Assembly (NCBI GenBank): GCA_030998015.1
Contig: JARWMV010000233.1
Span: 868,001 to 932,000 of the forward strand
Source of the DNA: Ceratorhiza oryzae-sativae
Taxonomy: Eukaryota > Basidiomycota > Agaricomycetes > Cantharellales > Ceratobasidiaceae
Length of the DNA stretch: 64,000 nt
Reading direction: 5' to 3'
Shown: piece by piece, positions 12,060-23,255 of the stretch
Layout of the letters: every line of letters starts with the position of its first letter
Numbering within the stretch: position 1 is the first letter of the stretch
Notes under the pieces: generated by a model
What the model saw: the letters and a program-made list of their open reading frames with translations, nothing else
Told to the model about the DNA's origin: nothing
Database searches by the model: none
Position numbers and translations under genes: made by a program

Positions 12060-13330
12060 ATGTCAATGAGGCCAAATGCAACACTGACACTAATTTATCA
12101 AGAAGTCGATGACGGAGATAAATACTATGCATCCGTTCCGGTCTTTTCTAAATACAAGGTATGTAAGCTTGTTCGTTAGGGTAGCTGACGTCATTTTGAC
12201 TTTCGCTTCATAGGACACACTCGATAGCGCCTGTGAGTGTTTTGAAGAGCACCTCCCCGAGAACTGGGAAAACCACACGATCGAATTACAGCATTCAATA
12301 GGAGATGGGAGATGGGCAGTGATTCATCCTAGCGTTTTCTCGGACGTAGCTACTGCCGCGGCCGCTCAATCGGCAGAAATCAGGTTACGAGTGCGTCCAG
12401 CACGGAACCAGAGTCGTCACAGCACCGGTGAAAACAATGCTGGTAGGTATAAATCAAGGAGCCTGCTGTTTTTCAAAACAGGCTTTTCTGTATTTATTTT
12501 TAGGAGCTTCAAGGACGGCTACAACTTCACAAAGTGCTGTTTCACCAGTGACCCATGATCCCCCTCCCTACGCCGACATAACTGCCCCGAAAACTTTGAT
12601 TGTCGATACTCCTGAGTTTGTTATATCTGACCCCCGTCACGAGGCCGTTTGCGATCGATGCAAGCATAAGATACATGGAATTCGCTACAAGTGTGGTGTT
12701 TGCCCAGACTTTGATTATTGCGCCATATGCATTGGATATGCGCCCTTGGAGCATTCTCATCCCTTTCAACCAATTATCAATCATGAGACAAGGCTGTTCC
12801 GACCCATGGACCATTGGCGTGCAGCGGGCGTAGTCCAACAACCCAACCATGATTTTGGAGTTCGTCATGAAGCAATCTGTGACATATGCCAAGCCTCCCC
12901 TATCGTTGGGATGCGGTACAAATGCGCTGTATGCCCAGACTGGGATACATGTCAGAATTGTCTCCAGAAATCGTTGACGGTGCATCCCGAACACCCCTTC
13001 ATCAAGCTGGCTACTACAACTGGCATCCTAATCGTAGGTTTGTTTGCGGTGACAAATCCATTGATTTCTAACGCATCGTATAGCGGAGCACTCGTGACAC
13101 TCTCCATAGGCCTACTGGACTCTTATGCAGTGTTTGCCAAAAGGAAATATATGGGCCCTCCTTTTATGAGGTGCGTTTAGCTGACATGCCCTTGATAAAA
13201 AGTTGCACTTATCGACCCATTTCACTAGTGCAAACATCCCCATTGTCGTCTTAGCCATATATGCATCGATTGCGAAGCTTCACCGCGTTCTATTGTTTGC
13301 GTTCACCCGTTGTTAAAATGCCGTGTATGA
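12060..13330 (+). CDS. Tandem ZZ-type zinc finger protein, copy A
   Basis: Exons 12060-12158, 12214-12442, 12504-13033, 13084-13170 and 13229-13330 encode 348 residues. Two ZZ-type zinc fingers are clear. The first runs from HEAVCDRCKHKIHGIRYKC through CPDFDYCAICIG to HSHPF. The second runs from HEAICDICQASPIVGMRYKC through CPDWDTCQNCL to HPEHPF. ZZ fingers usually bind protein tails or ubiquitin-like partners. A further Cys-rich module at the C terminus (CSVCQKEI ... YECKHPHC ... ICIDC) is split over two exons. The first about 110 residues (LTLIYQEVDDGDKYYASVP onward) form a region I cannot assign. The exon pattern and protein are shared with the next gene, so this is a tandem duplicate. All joins are in phase. 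Confidence 0.8.
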
Positions 13331-13565
13331 TCGTATCATCATGATGCACAAAGATACAATCTTTCATATTCTCGGTTGCCTGTGTGATTTTGCGTGCAAA
13401 AAGCCCATGTATACTCGCGGATGTGAGTCAGTATTGAAGCGAGTGGAGGAGTTTGGCCTCCGGGGCCGTGTATTGACATGTTTGGCCTGGCTGGTCAGAT
13501 GGGCGGCAAAGCACTCCACACCTCTCACCACGCCGCGAGTTCCCAGACACGCCTTTTACGTCAAT

Positions 13566-14921
13566 ATGGCTCAAACAATACCTTTGAAGGTACGTCATAA
13601 ACGTTGCTCGCACTTTACACTTATGCAGAAACTTAGAAAGACGGCTGGGTCTTCCTTAGCCACACGGATGCTAACAGTTGTGTATCAAGATGACCCAACT
13701 GCCGAGAAGCAGTATGCCTCTATCCCAATGTCATCCGATTATCAGGTATGCTCCATTGTCAATTCGCTACGCGAGTTCTACGTGGCCCACTACTACTTAG
13801 CCTCTAGGAAGTTCTAAGGAGCGCCCGCGAGTGCTTCGAGGCATATCTTCCGTCAAAATGGAAATCCTCTGTACTTGAGCTTCAGCACAAGATCAAATCT
13901 GGGCGGTGGGCAACGATCCATCCCCAGGTTTTTGCGCAAGCAGTCTCGGATGCTGAAGAAATCAAAATTCGAGTTCGCCCAGCAGTCCGAAATACGTGTC
14001 ATAGGAAAAGCAGCAGTGGTAAGCCTTGCTAAACCTACCGTAATCTGAATTTAAGCCAGTTCTTTTGCGGTAGACCCAGGCAATGGTAGATTGAGGGAGC
14101 GGAGTGTGAATAATCTTCCTTCAAACCCACCGTTATACGTAAACACTCAACACCGGCCTAATGTTCCTGCTCCACTTGCCCTGGTTTTGGATGGGTCCAA
14201 GCTTCCCATAACGGAAGCTCAACACGCAATACACTGCGACCGATGCAAGCATATGATATCTGGTGTCCGCTACCATTGTAACAGCTGCCAGAACCTCGAC
14301 TACTGTGCCGTATGTATTGGGTTTGCACCGCTCGAACATGCCCATAGGTTCGAAGCATTATCAACGGTTCAACGCGGATCTTTCGCCCAATGGATGCACA
14401 CTATATTACTGGTTTGAGGCCTGAAGATGACGATCATCGATCGGGACTCGTCAGGCACAATGCGATTTGTGATATATGTGACACCCACATCGTGGGTACG
14501 AGGTTCAAGTGCGCTGTCTGTCCCGACTGGGATGCTTGTGAGAAGTGCCTTGAGCAATCATTCGAGCTACACCCCGACCATATGTTCATTCGCGTGATAG
14601 ACCATACCATCCTTATGCCGGTGAGTTTTCGGAAAGTCCCTCTTATAGGCGACTTGGGTATTGAAACTATGGATAGCGAGAGAAACACAAGGGAGAAACT
14701 AAATATACAAAAATCTCCTGCGATGCCTGTACTAAAGACATATTCGGACCTGTGTTTTACCAGGTTTGTTTATTCGTTGTTGACGCATTTATTGCTAATT
14801 TGCAACTCTCGTTCATTAGTGCAAAGTTTTCCTATGTCCAATCAAGTATCTCTGCGCCGAGTGCGGAGCTCTGCCATCGTCCCGACCCTGCGACCATGTA
14901 CTCGTAAAACGCCGAGTTTAA
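13566..14921 (+). CDS. Tandem ZZ-type zinc finger protein, copy B (one-base frameshift)
   Basis: Paralog of copy A with the same exon order: 13629-13745, 13808-14018, 14074-14620, 14677-14763 and 14820-14921. A short first exon at 13566-13589 is uncertain, because its 39-bp intron can also be read through. The first ZZ finger (CDRCKHMISGVRYHC ... DYCAVCIG) and the second (CDICDTHIVGTRFKC ... CPDWDACEKCL) are both present, as is the C-terminal Cys-rich module (CDACTKDIFGPVFYQ / CKVFLCPIKYLCAEC). Between the fingers, near 14356, the frame breaks: aligning gaagc-attatcaac with copy A shows one missing base, and the exon is one base short of the phase required. No intron explains it. This is either a recent null allele or a sequence error; elsewhere the copy shows no decay. 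Confidence 0.7.
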
Positions 14922-15330
14922 GCATTCACGCAATGTGTTTTGTATATCTGCTCTATTGTCGTCATGAGGGATACAAGGATCAAGCAGCACACACATGCCA
15001 CGGTGAAGATGAGATACGCATATAATCTAAAGAATGTAGCGTTGGGTTATTTCTTTTCTATACTATCAAAGTGCCGACTCCAGAGCGCACTGTTTTGAGC
15101 CTAAGAGTCGAATGACGAATTGGGATTCTCACGCACCAAACCAAATGTGACTTCTTGCTATATGAAGATTACATGTATGCACTCGAGCTATCTCAAGCAC
15201 GGCTTTTTGAAGGAGATATGTAGAGAATCATTGGCTAGCTCAAATTACCGTTATGACGTAGGGGCGGCCCATTGTTCATACTGTAATTTCAGGAGGCTAT
15301 ATCTACAATTAAAACGAAGATCAGAATGGA
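14922..15330. other. Short convergent spacer, nothing recognised
   Basis: Lies between the 3' ends of ZZ copy B and the RnpA-like gene. No coding frame of note. Confidence 0.6.
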
Positions 15331-16812
15331 CTATTTGGTTCGTTGCATCGCTTGGCTAGTTGCTTTGGATTGGCTTTTGGATCTTAGATTTGGGCGCAAC
15401 TGAGAACTCGATGAAACGCTGCCCTTGGCTTTATTGGCTGGCTTGGTTGTCTCAGCTCTAGTAGGCTTCGATCGACCATGGTCTGTTGATAACATCTCAG
15501 TGTGAAACGATGCAATTATGAAAAGACGTACTGGATGTTTTGCTAGACAACTCAGCGGATTTCTGGTTGTCAGATTGAACATTGCGTTGGGGGAGTTTTG
15601 ATTTTTTGGGTTTCACCGGTTGGGCGACAGCGGTTTTATCCAGTACTCGTTCTGAAATATGCCCATTTTTAAAGGAAGCTCTGCTTGGAGCCCTCAGCGC
15701 CTTCAGCGCTCCTCTCCTAACTCCCGGTTTCTGCGTTTCCTCGACCTGTCGTTTTTTGATTCCCATGCCTTTCTTTTTCCACCGAATTCCGACGTCCTCT
15801 GCTATATGACCTCTCGCCAAGGCTTCTTGTTCCTGTCGGCGCCACATCCGTATGCGCCGCATTTCTCGCCGAGCCAACCTTCCCAAGGCAGTGGCTTCTC
15901 GTTGTGCCATCTGTATTTTCCAAGAGGAAGACCATTCGATGCCTTTCCGAACGATCGTTGATAACGAAGCGCGAGTGGCCCGTATGAGATCCGGCCACGC
16001 GGCGTGATAGGCGGTCGTTTTCGGATGGATAACGTAGTACCAATCTGCAAAATGGGAATGAGTATAAAATTCAAGGAAGCAAGATAAAAAGCCTGACCAC
16101 GTAGAAGCCACTTTGCCTCTCCTGCCTCTGGCTCTACAAAAATGACTTTTTTGCCCTCGGGATCCGCATTAGCGCCACGGGTGACCACGAGCCTAATGGC
16201 TTCAGTGACTCTGCGTCGCAAACGGGTCCGGGCAACATCACTACAAAGCATGAGCTCTGGCCTAGCATCGTTGTTTGGGGTACATGCCCTCACCTCTTGT
16301 GAGTGAGCTTCCTGGCCATGATAAATACACTGGCGAATTTGACTCGTTTGTGATTCTGCATAATTGGGAAGTCTAATTCCTTCGGGGGACGAGGGCGAAC
16401 TTTGCCTCCGCGTAAAAGGACAACACCTAATCTTTTCAACATGGCGTTGGGATATACTTTCACATCGAAATAATCGTTCCCTGCCGTCGGTGGTCGAAAA
16501 GACTGATCTTGCAAGACGGGATGAGTTGGATCGACATGCGCGCCTGGGGGAATTGGCTCATGGTTTAGGATGGGAACAATAGTCCCTCGCTTGGCTCCTT
16601 TAAACTTTTCGTTATTCAGTTAGAGTCCCGAGCCAGCCTGGATGGATTGCGATCACCTGAAGAGAGCGAAGGTGGGGGGCTGGAGGCAGAGCAGAGAGTT
16701 CAGGTGTGTATGGCCTAGAGATCTTGGTGTCTTTTACAGCAACCTCGGTTGACTTTCGGGCTGCGCCTCTTATATTTAGCAGACGTAGAGCAACAGTAGC
16801 ACGAAGAAACAT
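15331..16812 (-). CDS. RnpA-like (bacterial-type RNase P protein family) protein, probably mitochondrial
   Basis: Exons 16812-16657, 16604-16294, 16240-16098, 16044-15532 and 15482-15331 encode 424 residues. The N terminus (MFLRATVALRLLNIRGAARK) is Arg-rich, amphipathic and free of acidic residues, as in a mitochondrial presequence. From about residue 105: MLKRLGVVLLRGGK, then RVKFASVFIMARKLTHKR, then DVARTRLRRRVTEAIRLVV, then YYVIHPKTT. This order matches the RnpA fold: an R-L-x-x-G start, a central strand, the RNR-type basic helix and a final strand before Arg/His-Pro. RnpA helps RNase P RNA bind pre-tRNA. A long basic tail of about 190 residues (GIRWKKKGMGIKKRQ) is extra. The family call rests on motif order alone. 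The gene is head to head with ECT1 (157 bp between start codons). Confidence 0.6.
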
Positions 16813-16969
16813 AAGTTCAGCGGGGCGGTGGCAGGTTAAGAGCCCGGCGCCTAGGGGCGGGCGCACGGTCACGTGTCCGTTCACGCGACATTGATGCAAA
16901 GATCCAGATCTGCACGAACCCCAAAGTTATCATGCATCGCCCGATAAACATTAGCTCTCACCTACCACG

Positions 16970-18562
16970 ATGCCTCAAGACTCCCCCAAGGCCCGCTTGT
17001 GGTAACCTCGCGGCGCATATATTCGTTGCACTCGCGCTGATCTCTCCGAACACAGGCTCGACGGCTGCTTCGACGGCTTCCACTTTGCCCACGCCAACGC
17101 CGTCCGTCAAAGCAGGCGGTTCGGTGACTACATAATTGTGGGGGTCCACTCAGACCGGGTTATCGAAAAGTCCGTTTTTCTGGGCCTCCTCGCTTGCCAC
17201 TCGGATACTAAAAAACGCATGAGCAGGAACAAGGGACCCACGCTGTTCGACGAGCGCGAAAGGCGAGCTGATTGAGTATGATCCCGCACGATTGGTCGCT
17301 AACCTTAAGCCAGGTATGATCTGATTCGCGGATGCCGATGGGTAGACGAAGTAGTGGAAGGCATGTGTTCGCTTGTGCTTTCTGGGGTCACGATCAACCT
17401 GCTGACGACAAAACATGATATTAGATGCACCGTATGTCACCGATATGGACTATGTTGCCAAATACGACATCGGTATGCGTTTGTACTTTACCTTTGGTCT
17501 GGGCCTGGCTAATCTACATACAGATTATGTGTGCCACGGCGATGATCCCGTTATGGTGAGCGATCTTGGCCTTGATACAATCAATGTCGAGCTCATGATG
17601 TAGGGTCGATTTTCAGGACGCTGAAGGTGATATTTTCATTCCGCTACGAGTTGAAACGGCTTACAATCGTCTATAGGCAACGATTGTTACGAACAGGCCA
17701 AGAAAGCGGGCAAGTATAAAGAATATCCTCGGACGTATGTTTTTAAGCCACCAGCTCACGCGATCTATAACAACTCTCGAACCGCTTAGGGATGGCATTT
17801 CAACTACATCCATCATCGATCGCATCCTACTGCCCGAGACAAGACTCCTGGCGCCAGAAGAGGCCCTGTGGAAACTCATCGATGAATTTGCGGTATCCTG
17901 TACAATCCCCCCACCCATCATCGATCTTTCAGATCCAAACAATAGGCACGATGCTATTCCACGCGACCACGGTCGAGATGTTGTGTATATCGGTGGATCG
18001 TGGGATGTGTTTGGCGCTGCCCATGTAGAGTTGCTACGACGGGCGTCTGAAGCCCGAGAAAATACGTATTTGATCGTGGGGGTGTGGGGCGAACAGGTAA
18101 GTGCGGACCATGAAAAAATAATATATCACTAAACAAATGTATAGGATGTATGGGACGATTGTGGAGAGCGGCCCCTACTGGATACCCTGGAGCGCGTTTT
18201 GGCTGTTCTACAATGCCGAGTAAGTCAACGAGATCTGGGTAGCTCGATATGGTCTCATCACGCCCTTCAGTACACATCAGCCGTCATCATCGACGCCCCA
18301 GCAGAGCCGAATCCAGCTTTCTTGTCTGAAATTTCAGCCAAGTTTGTTGTCAACCCAGGAGAGCAATTTGCCATCCACAACGACATTGAGGTCAGTGTTT
18401 CTTTTACACGTTTGGCCCGCACGACCGCTAAGTAAACCAAAGAACGTGCAGGTGCTTCCCGTCGCAGTCCCTAAGCTCCAGACTATTGAAGAGTTGCGAG
18501 AAAGGATCACCGATCGGAAAGACTTGTACTCCGCACGTCAGAAGAAAAAGAGAGCGTCCTAA
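16970..18562 (+). CDS. ECT1: Ethanolamine-phosphate cytidylyltransferase
   Basis: Twelve exons (16970-17001, 17056-17169, 17227-17262, 17314-17360, 17425-17472, 17524-17555, 17617-17626, 17677-17734, 17790-18096, 18145-18219, 18271-18390, 18452-18562) encode 329 residues. It makes CDP-ethanolamine from CTP and phosphoethanolamine in the Kennedy pathway of phosphatidylethanolamine synthesis. Domain 1 has GCFDGFHFAHANAVRQ (HxxH nucleotide-binding motif), NKGPTLFDERERY, RGCRWVDEVVEDAPYVTD, YVCHGDDP and PRTDGISTT. Domain 2 starts VVYIGGSWDVFGAAH, where the first His of its HxGH motif is replaced by Gly. Two introns need GC donors (after 17262 and after 17360; AG precedes both), and exon 7 is only 10 bases. 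All phases agree. Confidence 0.9.
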
Positions 18563-18763
18563 GGCAATCGATTTGTTGTATAGAACTAGGCTTGTTTCTT
18601 GCTCTAGTTTTTTTTTTCTTGCGCGTGTAGCGACTCATCTAATGTTCTTGTGTTATTTTATCCAACTACCCATTTCTGGCAGGAGAGGAACTTGCAAGTT
18701 ACTCTGATACTATACAGTTTATTACAGAAGGTCATTTAACACTCGATTTTCATGACTACGCGT

Positions 18764-20605
18764 TCAAGGGCAATCCCAGCCCCAAACAAAATCCGGAGAG
18801 AGGTTCTGAGTCAAATCATACCGTTCCTCTTTCTTTTGGCCACAGACTCCACGACCATAGTGCTCCTGAAGCAGTAGGTCTACAACATTGAGAGATGCAA
18901 TCGTTTCGGTCTCCATTGTCGAGATAAACCTAGACTATGATCAACCAATCATCCAGCTCTAGCAAATGAAAATGGACGTACGGTTCAAACGCGTTGACGT
19001 AGTAAAGTCCGGGAGCAGGCTTGACGGACGGGTAGGTTGTAGTAGGAGGTAAAACGGGATACGCATCCCATTCCTTTCTCAATACCCAACCGACCGTGCC
19101 CGCTCCGAACACCTTCTCCAACCATTCATCCTCCACCATCGCCTTGGAGAAAATTTTGACTACTCGTTCAGTTTTCCCGTTGCGCTCGATGGTCTCGTGA
19201 TAGCTCAGGCTGTTAAAATCCGGCCCCACAGGACCACTAGATGTGGTAAGAATAGTCTGGGGGATCTTGGTACCGGGAGCTGCGTTGGGGAGGAAGTAGG
19301 ATGCTTGAGGGTGCTCGGATGTCGTGGTTAAAAGAGTGACGTGAAGATGAACATAGTCCACGGGTGGGAAGGCCTTTGCCTCGTCAAGCTCGGGTGTCTC
19401 GATCTTGATTCCAGTGCCCTTGAAAGGCGCAGCCAGTATCACCGCATCAAACGTCTCTTCTTCCCCACCTTCAACGCCTACATGCCACTTTCCATTGCTA
19501 CCCTTTCGTAAAGTTTGAATCGTCGTCTCGAGCTTGACCTTGGCGCCGCTTTCCTTTGCCCATCGGTCGAAGACCTGCCAATTCCCGCCCGCGACACTTT
19601 GGGCTCCAGTCGCAGCAAGACTAACCATGCCCTCGAGCGCATGGATATCGTCAACATTTTGTCCATAATTAACACGCGTAGCGGCTTCGACGAGTTCGTG
19701 GACGAAGAGTTGGCTAATACTATAAGACGCGAGATATGTGGATGTAGCTGCAGATGTCAAAGAGGTAAAGTTGAGTGATTCAGAGATGCCAGCGATCGAA
19801 TCATGCGGCGCATGAGGGTTGTATAGACTCAGGTAGGTGTTGATCATGTCCTTTACTCTAGTACTGCGGTGAGTTGCGCGGTTTAGACGGTAAGGGAATA
19901 ACTCACAATGAGCGAACTTTGGTCGGTGAGTAATACCCATAGCGCCAGAGAAGTTTAACTGTTTGCCACCAACTCCACCAGCCCCCTTCACTCATCTAAT
20001 GCCGCGAGCACGTCAATAACAGCGACCAGCCCCTGCTTAAACGCTGCTTACAGTCAATACGAATTTTTGGCCATCCCATATACCTGTCTCTTCGTTTTCG
20101 TCGCCATATTTGACAATAGGTAGATTGTATTCCTTCACAGCACGGACAAGGTTTTTGTTGGCATCAACATAAACAGAGGCACCGAGCTCGACCGGCGGCA
20201 TATTTTTATCGTCGTAAGGCCAAACCGTAGTGCTTCCTAAACTCAGGTTTTAGCCAACATATTACGGGGAAATACGATCACCTACGGCCGCCAATGTAAT
20301 CGCTCTGCTCATATATCGTTGTGGTGATGTTTTCGCCTAGCCTAGCCTTGGCTTTGGATATCCAAAACGCGGCTGAAGACCCAGCGGCACCTACAAAGCG
20401 TAATAGTTTGGTGAATATGTTCTTTCCCTCTCCAGAACTCAAACCGACCAGCTCCTATAATGGCCACTCTAAACTCGTGGCCATCCGACTTGTGTTGTCC
20501 GTGGTGAATCGGGTGTTGTCCGGCACCAAAATGGTGCTGGTGAGCCCCATATGCCCCCGATGCAACTGCCAGCGCGACTGCAGAAAACTCGGATAGAATA
20601 CGCAT
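18764..20605 (-). CDS. Prenylcysteine oxidase
   Basis: Exons 20605-20449, 20390-20282, 20232-20052, 19995-19907, 19857-18982 and 18929-18764 encode 525 residues. The family is a FAD-dependent thioether oxidase that splits prenylcysteine, released when prenylated proteins are degraded, into an isoprenoid aldehyde, cysteine and hydrogen peroxide. A signal peptide (MRILSEFSAVALAVASGAYG) leads into a His-rich linker. The dinucleotide-binding motif RVAIIGAGAAGSSAAFW spans the first intron; an IGGRSTTVWPY segment follows. The middle has SEGGWWSWWQTVKLLWRYG and ELVEAATRVNYGQNVDDIHAL, and the C-terminal exon has PFISTMETETIASLN, all expected for the family. Likely lumenal or vacuolar. Length matches the family (about 500). 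All joins are in phase. Confidence 0.88.
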
Positions 20606-20891
20606 AGCTACTGTCAGCTGAAGTGGTGGTGGTGCTGAAGAGCGTCAAGGCTGTTTTAACTCGCGCGCGCACTTGATCGGGCACCGTGTGGCTGTGTTAC
20701 GCCACAGAGTAACGCAGATATATCCAAGTCAAGCTAAAGCTGTACAACCAGTATAACAGTCTCATACCCAATGAATAATAAAAAATAGGAATGTTAATTG
20801 GGGCCTCTAATTATCATTAGAAGCCCATTTCTAAGCCCAGCATTACATCTATGTGTCGTCATGGTCACCAAAATATGTACTTCAGGTTGTT

Positions 20892-21558
20892 CTAAGGGGA
20901 GAAATTTCGGCTCATAAACTGGGCGTCTCAATATCAGTTACAAAGCACCATGTTAATTCCATATGGTATATACTCACGTGCCATGAGACGGTAAATACCC
21001 CCTGGCTCAAAGGTGCCAATGCTTTGAAGGCCGCTGGGGAGAGGTCTAACACCTCCATGTTAGCAAAGACTAGATTTTATGGATTTGGTCGAATCTTTAC
21101 CGAGATCGTCATAACCGCATGGTGGACAGCTATCCCTCATTCGCGCATATACTTTCTTTCCGTTTGCGGTGTTCGTCAACTCCGCCCACTAGCATAGTTG
21201 TCGTTGAGCAACCCGACCACAGTAGAATCAACGGCACATACTTGGTTGCAGTTCCTCCCTCCTTGATACATAGCACTGGAGACCGCGATGATAGGGTGGT
21301 CATCGCTGTCGTAAGACCCACAGTTACCCAAGCCCGCATGAAACCATGTTGCCTTTGACGCAATCTATTGTCAGCCCAAATGCTACGGTGTCTTATCATT
21401 TGACCTACTCTTCCAACGTGGGTAACTCGTTTTTCGATGTCAGAGATGGTCGAGTTCATTACGGCCGATTCAGAGTTTACAGGAATGGGGGCTGGTGCAG
21501 ACAACGCCCCCAATGACATCAATGCAAGTAGAGCCAATTGAGACATTCCAATCATCAT
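20892..21558 (-). CDS. Small secreted RlpA-like double-psi beta-barrel protein, copy 1
   Basis: Exons 21558-21409, 21364-21242, 21188-21101, 21045-20978 and 20918-20892 encode 151 residues. A hydrophobic signal peptide (SQLALLALMSLGALSAPAP) is followed by a Kex2-type site, DIEKR. The mature domain shows barrel hallmarks: ATWFHAGLGNCGSYDSDDHP, then AVSSAMYQGGRNCNQ, RMRDSCPPCGYDDLDLSP and AFKALAPLSQGVFTVSW, with conserved Cys residues and the terminal W. Such proteins are related to expansin, barwin and cerato-platanin-type folds and often act at cell walls; some fungal members are effectors, which is not shown here. Start chosen at the MM before the signal peptide; an in-frame upstream ATG at 21672 would spoil it. 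Divergent from copy 2. Confidence 0.85.
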
Positions 21559-22420
21559 GAGCAAACCTCGGGGTCGTAGTCGAGTCGTGATTGGAAGAGG
21601 GGAATCTGCATAGTCGGGCACCTTAAGTAGGCTGAACAAGACAACGGGAAATCCAGACCTCAGATATTTCATGCGCCCCAGTTCGGGAACACATTCTTTT
21701 GCCCCGCACGTCTATTCAAAAATTCTCACCGCCGAACACTTGGAAACATGCACATGTATATAAATAAGGCGTAACCAGTTGCTGCGTGATGTGGCGGCTT
21801 TTTGGTATTCGGGAAACGTTGTTTGAAGAGTTGACGCGATCAGTCAAATGTGCCGATCCTTTGAGGTTGTTTATTTTTCGTCTGGTTGACGCGTTCGGCC
21901 GGGCTGATGACACTCCACGCCGCGTGAAAATTTCAAGTCAAGGGTCAAGCCATATGCGAGATCTGGCTACCTTCAACAAAGGCTAGGCAGGGGTCGAATC
22001 TCGATGCTCCTATAGATGTGACCGACGACACCGGCGCCGGACGCCTCCAGGAGAAAAATTCTAAGGGCGGCATGCTGTATATCTGCCGAAGTTGACATCG
22101 TTACTAACGAACATTGTCGGCAACCAACAACTGATGTCATGATTCCCACCAACCCCTTTATTTCGCCGGCCATTCTATAGTGTTGCCGACTCATATGTCG
22201 GGCCGCGGATAAACGCTTGGTATATGCGCACCAGTCCGAACGCGATGGCTTGGCATGATGATGCGAGTGATGCCTGTTATTAGGGCGGTGTGGTTAGAGA
22301 TATATAAAGCCAGCCATTCACTTGGATACAAAGTTATGTGGCTCTCCTCAGACCGTCCACTGAACTGAAACACGTCTCTCTCTCGATACTATTACTGTCT
22401 TTACACATCCTTCGCCTGAA
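21559..22420. promoter_or_regulatory. Shared upstream region of the divergent barrel genes
   Basis: 862 bp between two outward-facing start codons. A TATA box (tatataaagc, 22301-22310) points to copy 2. A second TATA-like run lies at 21757-21766, closer to copy 1. No coding frame is supported here. Confidence 0.5.
22301..22308 (+). promoter_or_regulatory. TATA box of barrel gene copy 2
   Basis: tatataaa, 113 bp before the ATG at 22421; matches TATAWAWR exactly and lies at a usual distance. Confidence 0.5.
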
Positions 22421-23255
22421 ATGTCACGTTACGTTGCATACTCGCTTGCTTTTGCTGCTATATTCGCTGGGGCTGTCCCCGTTGAGAATACCTCACCCGT
22501 TGAGAACTCTATGCTCGACAAGCGCGCCACACATGGCGGCAAAGTGAGCACTTTCCAGCTCTGCACGAACATTGTACGCTGACCAAGGGGGTACGGCGTA
22601 TAGGCTACTTGGTTCAATCCTGGTAGAGGTATATTCACTATTGCTCCGTAGCCTTTTTGAGTCTCACGCACTTCGTCGAGTAGGTCACTGCGGAAAACAG
22701 AATAGCGGCAAAGACCTGATTGTGGCTATTTCGACTCCAATGTACTATGAGACGAATCACTGCGACCAGGTGGGCTTCAAGTAACTGCGACTTGGTTCCT
22801 TGTATGCTAACCAACGCACCATTGATCCCCTGACGTGACAGTACATTAAAATCAAAGCCAATGGAAAGACTGTTTACGCTAAAGTCCGTGACAGCTGTCC
22901 ACCGTGCAAGCAATACGATTTAGGTAGGCACATAATTTACTCTCGACACCCCACTTCCTCTCCCAAATTTCTCAAGAAACCGATTCGTCCTCAAAAACGA
23001 GTGCACGTGTGATTTATTAGGCATATCCCTGACCCTTGATATCGGCAGACCTCTCTCCGGCTGCCTTCAAGGCACTCGGGGTTCCGTTGAGCAAGGGTGT
23101 TCAAAAGGTCACATGGAACGTGAGTGATGTGCCTGTGTTCTCTCATATAGGAAATCCGGGTTCAATTGTAGCCGTATACAGTTTATGAGCAAGGGCTGGC
23201 GACCCCGCGATTTAAGCAACATCGAGCCGGAATCGGAATCGGAATCGGAACTTGA
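22421..23255 (+). CDS. Small secreted RlpA-like double-psi beta-barrel protein, copy 2
   Basis: Exons 22421-22543, 22604-22628, 22684-22769, 22842-22923, 23049-23119 and 23172-23255 encode 156 residues. Signal peptide RYVAYSLAFAAIFAGAVP, then a Kex2-type site at MLDKR. The mature part parallels copy 1: KATWFNPGRGHCGKQN, AISTPMYYETNHCDQ, KVRDSCPPCKQYDLDLSP, AFKALGVPLSKGVQKVTWN. The intron positions match copy 1 except for an extra intron right after ATWFNPGRG, so the genes are duplicates. The C-terminal tail is longer and ends in a Gly-Ile repeat coded by a GGAATC microsatellite. All joins are in phase. Probably secreted into the wall or medium. Confidence 0.85.
23229..23250 (+). repeat. GGAATC microsatellite in the 3' coding end of barrel copy 2
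   Basis: Three full GGAATC units plus a partial fourth. It encodes (Gly-Ile)3 at the protein C terminus. Hexamer copy changes would keep the frame. Confidence 0.8.

Noticed and set aside
13566..14921. ZZ copy B as a plain pseudogene
   Set aside because: Only one base is missing, all splice sites and Cys residues are kept, and the same one-base loss occurs in essential genes in this window.
19995..20052. Prenylcysteine oxidase starting at an inner ATG near 19991
   Set aside because: Upstream exons with signal peptide and FAD motif join in phase, so the start is at 20605.
22604..22640. tRNA-like T-loop string ggttcaatcc
   Set aside because: It lies inside exon 2 of the barrel gene (ATWFNPGRG) and no cloverleaf fits around it.
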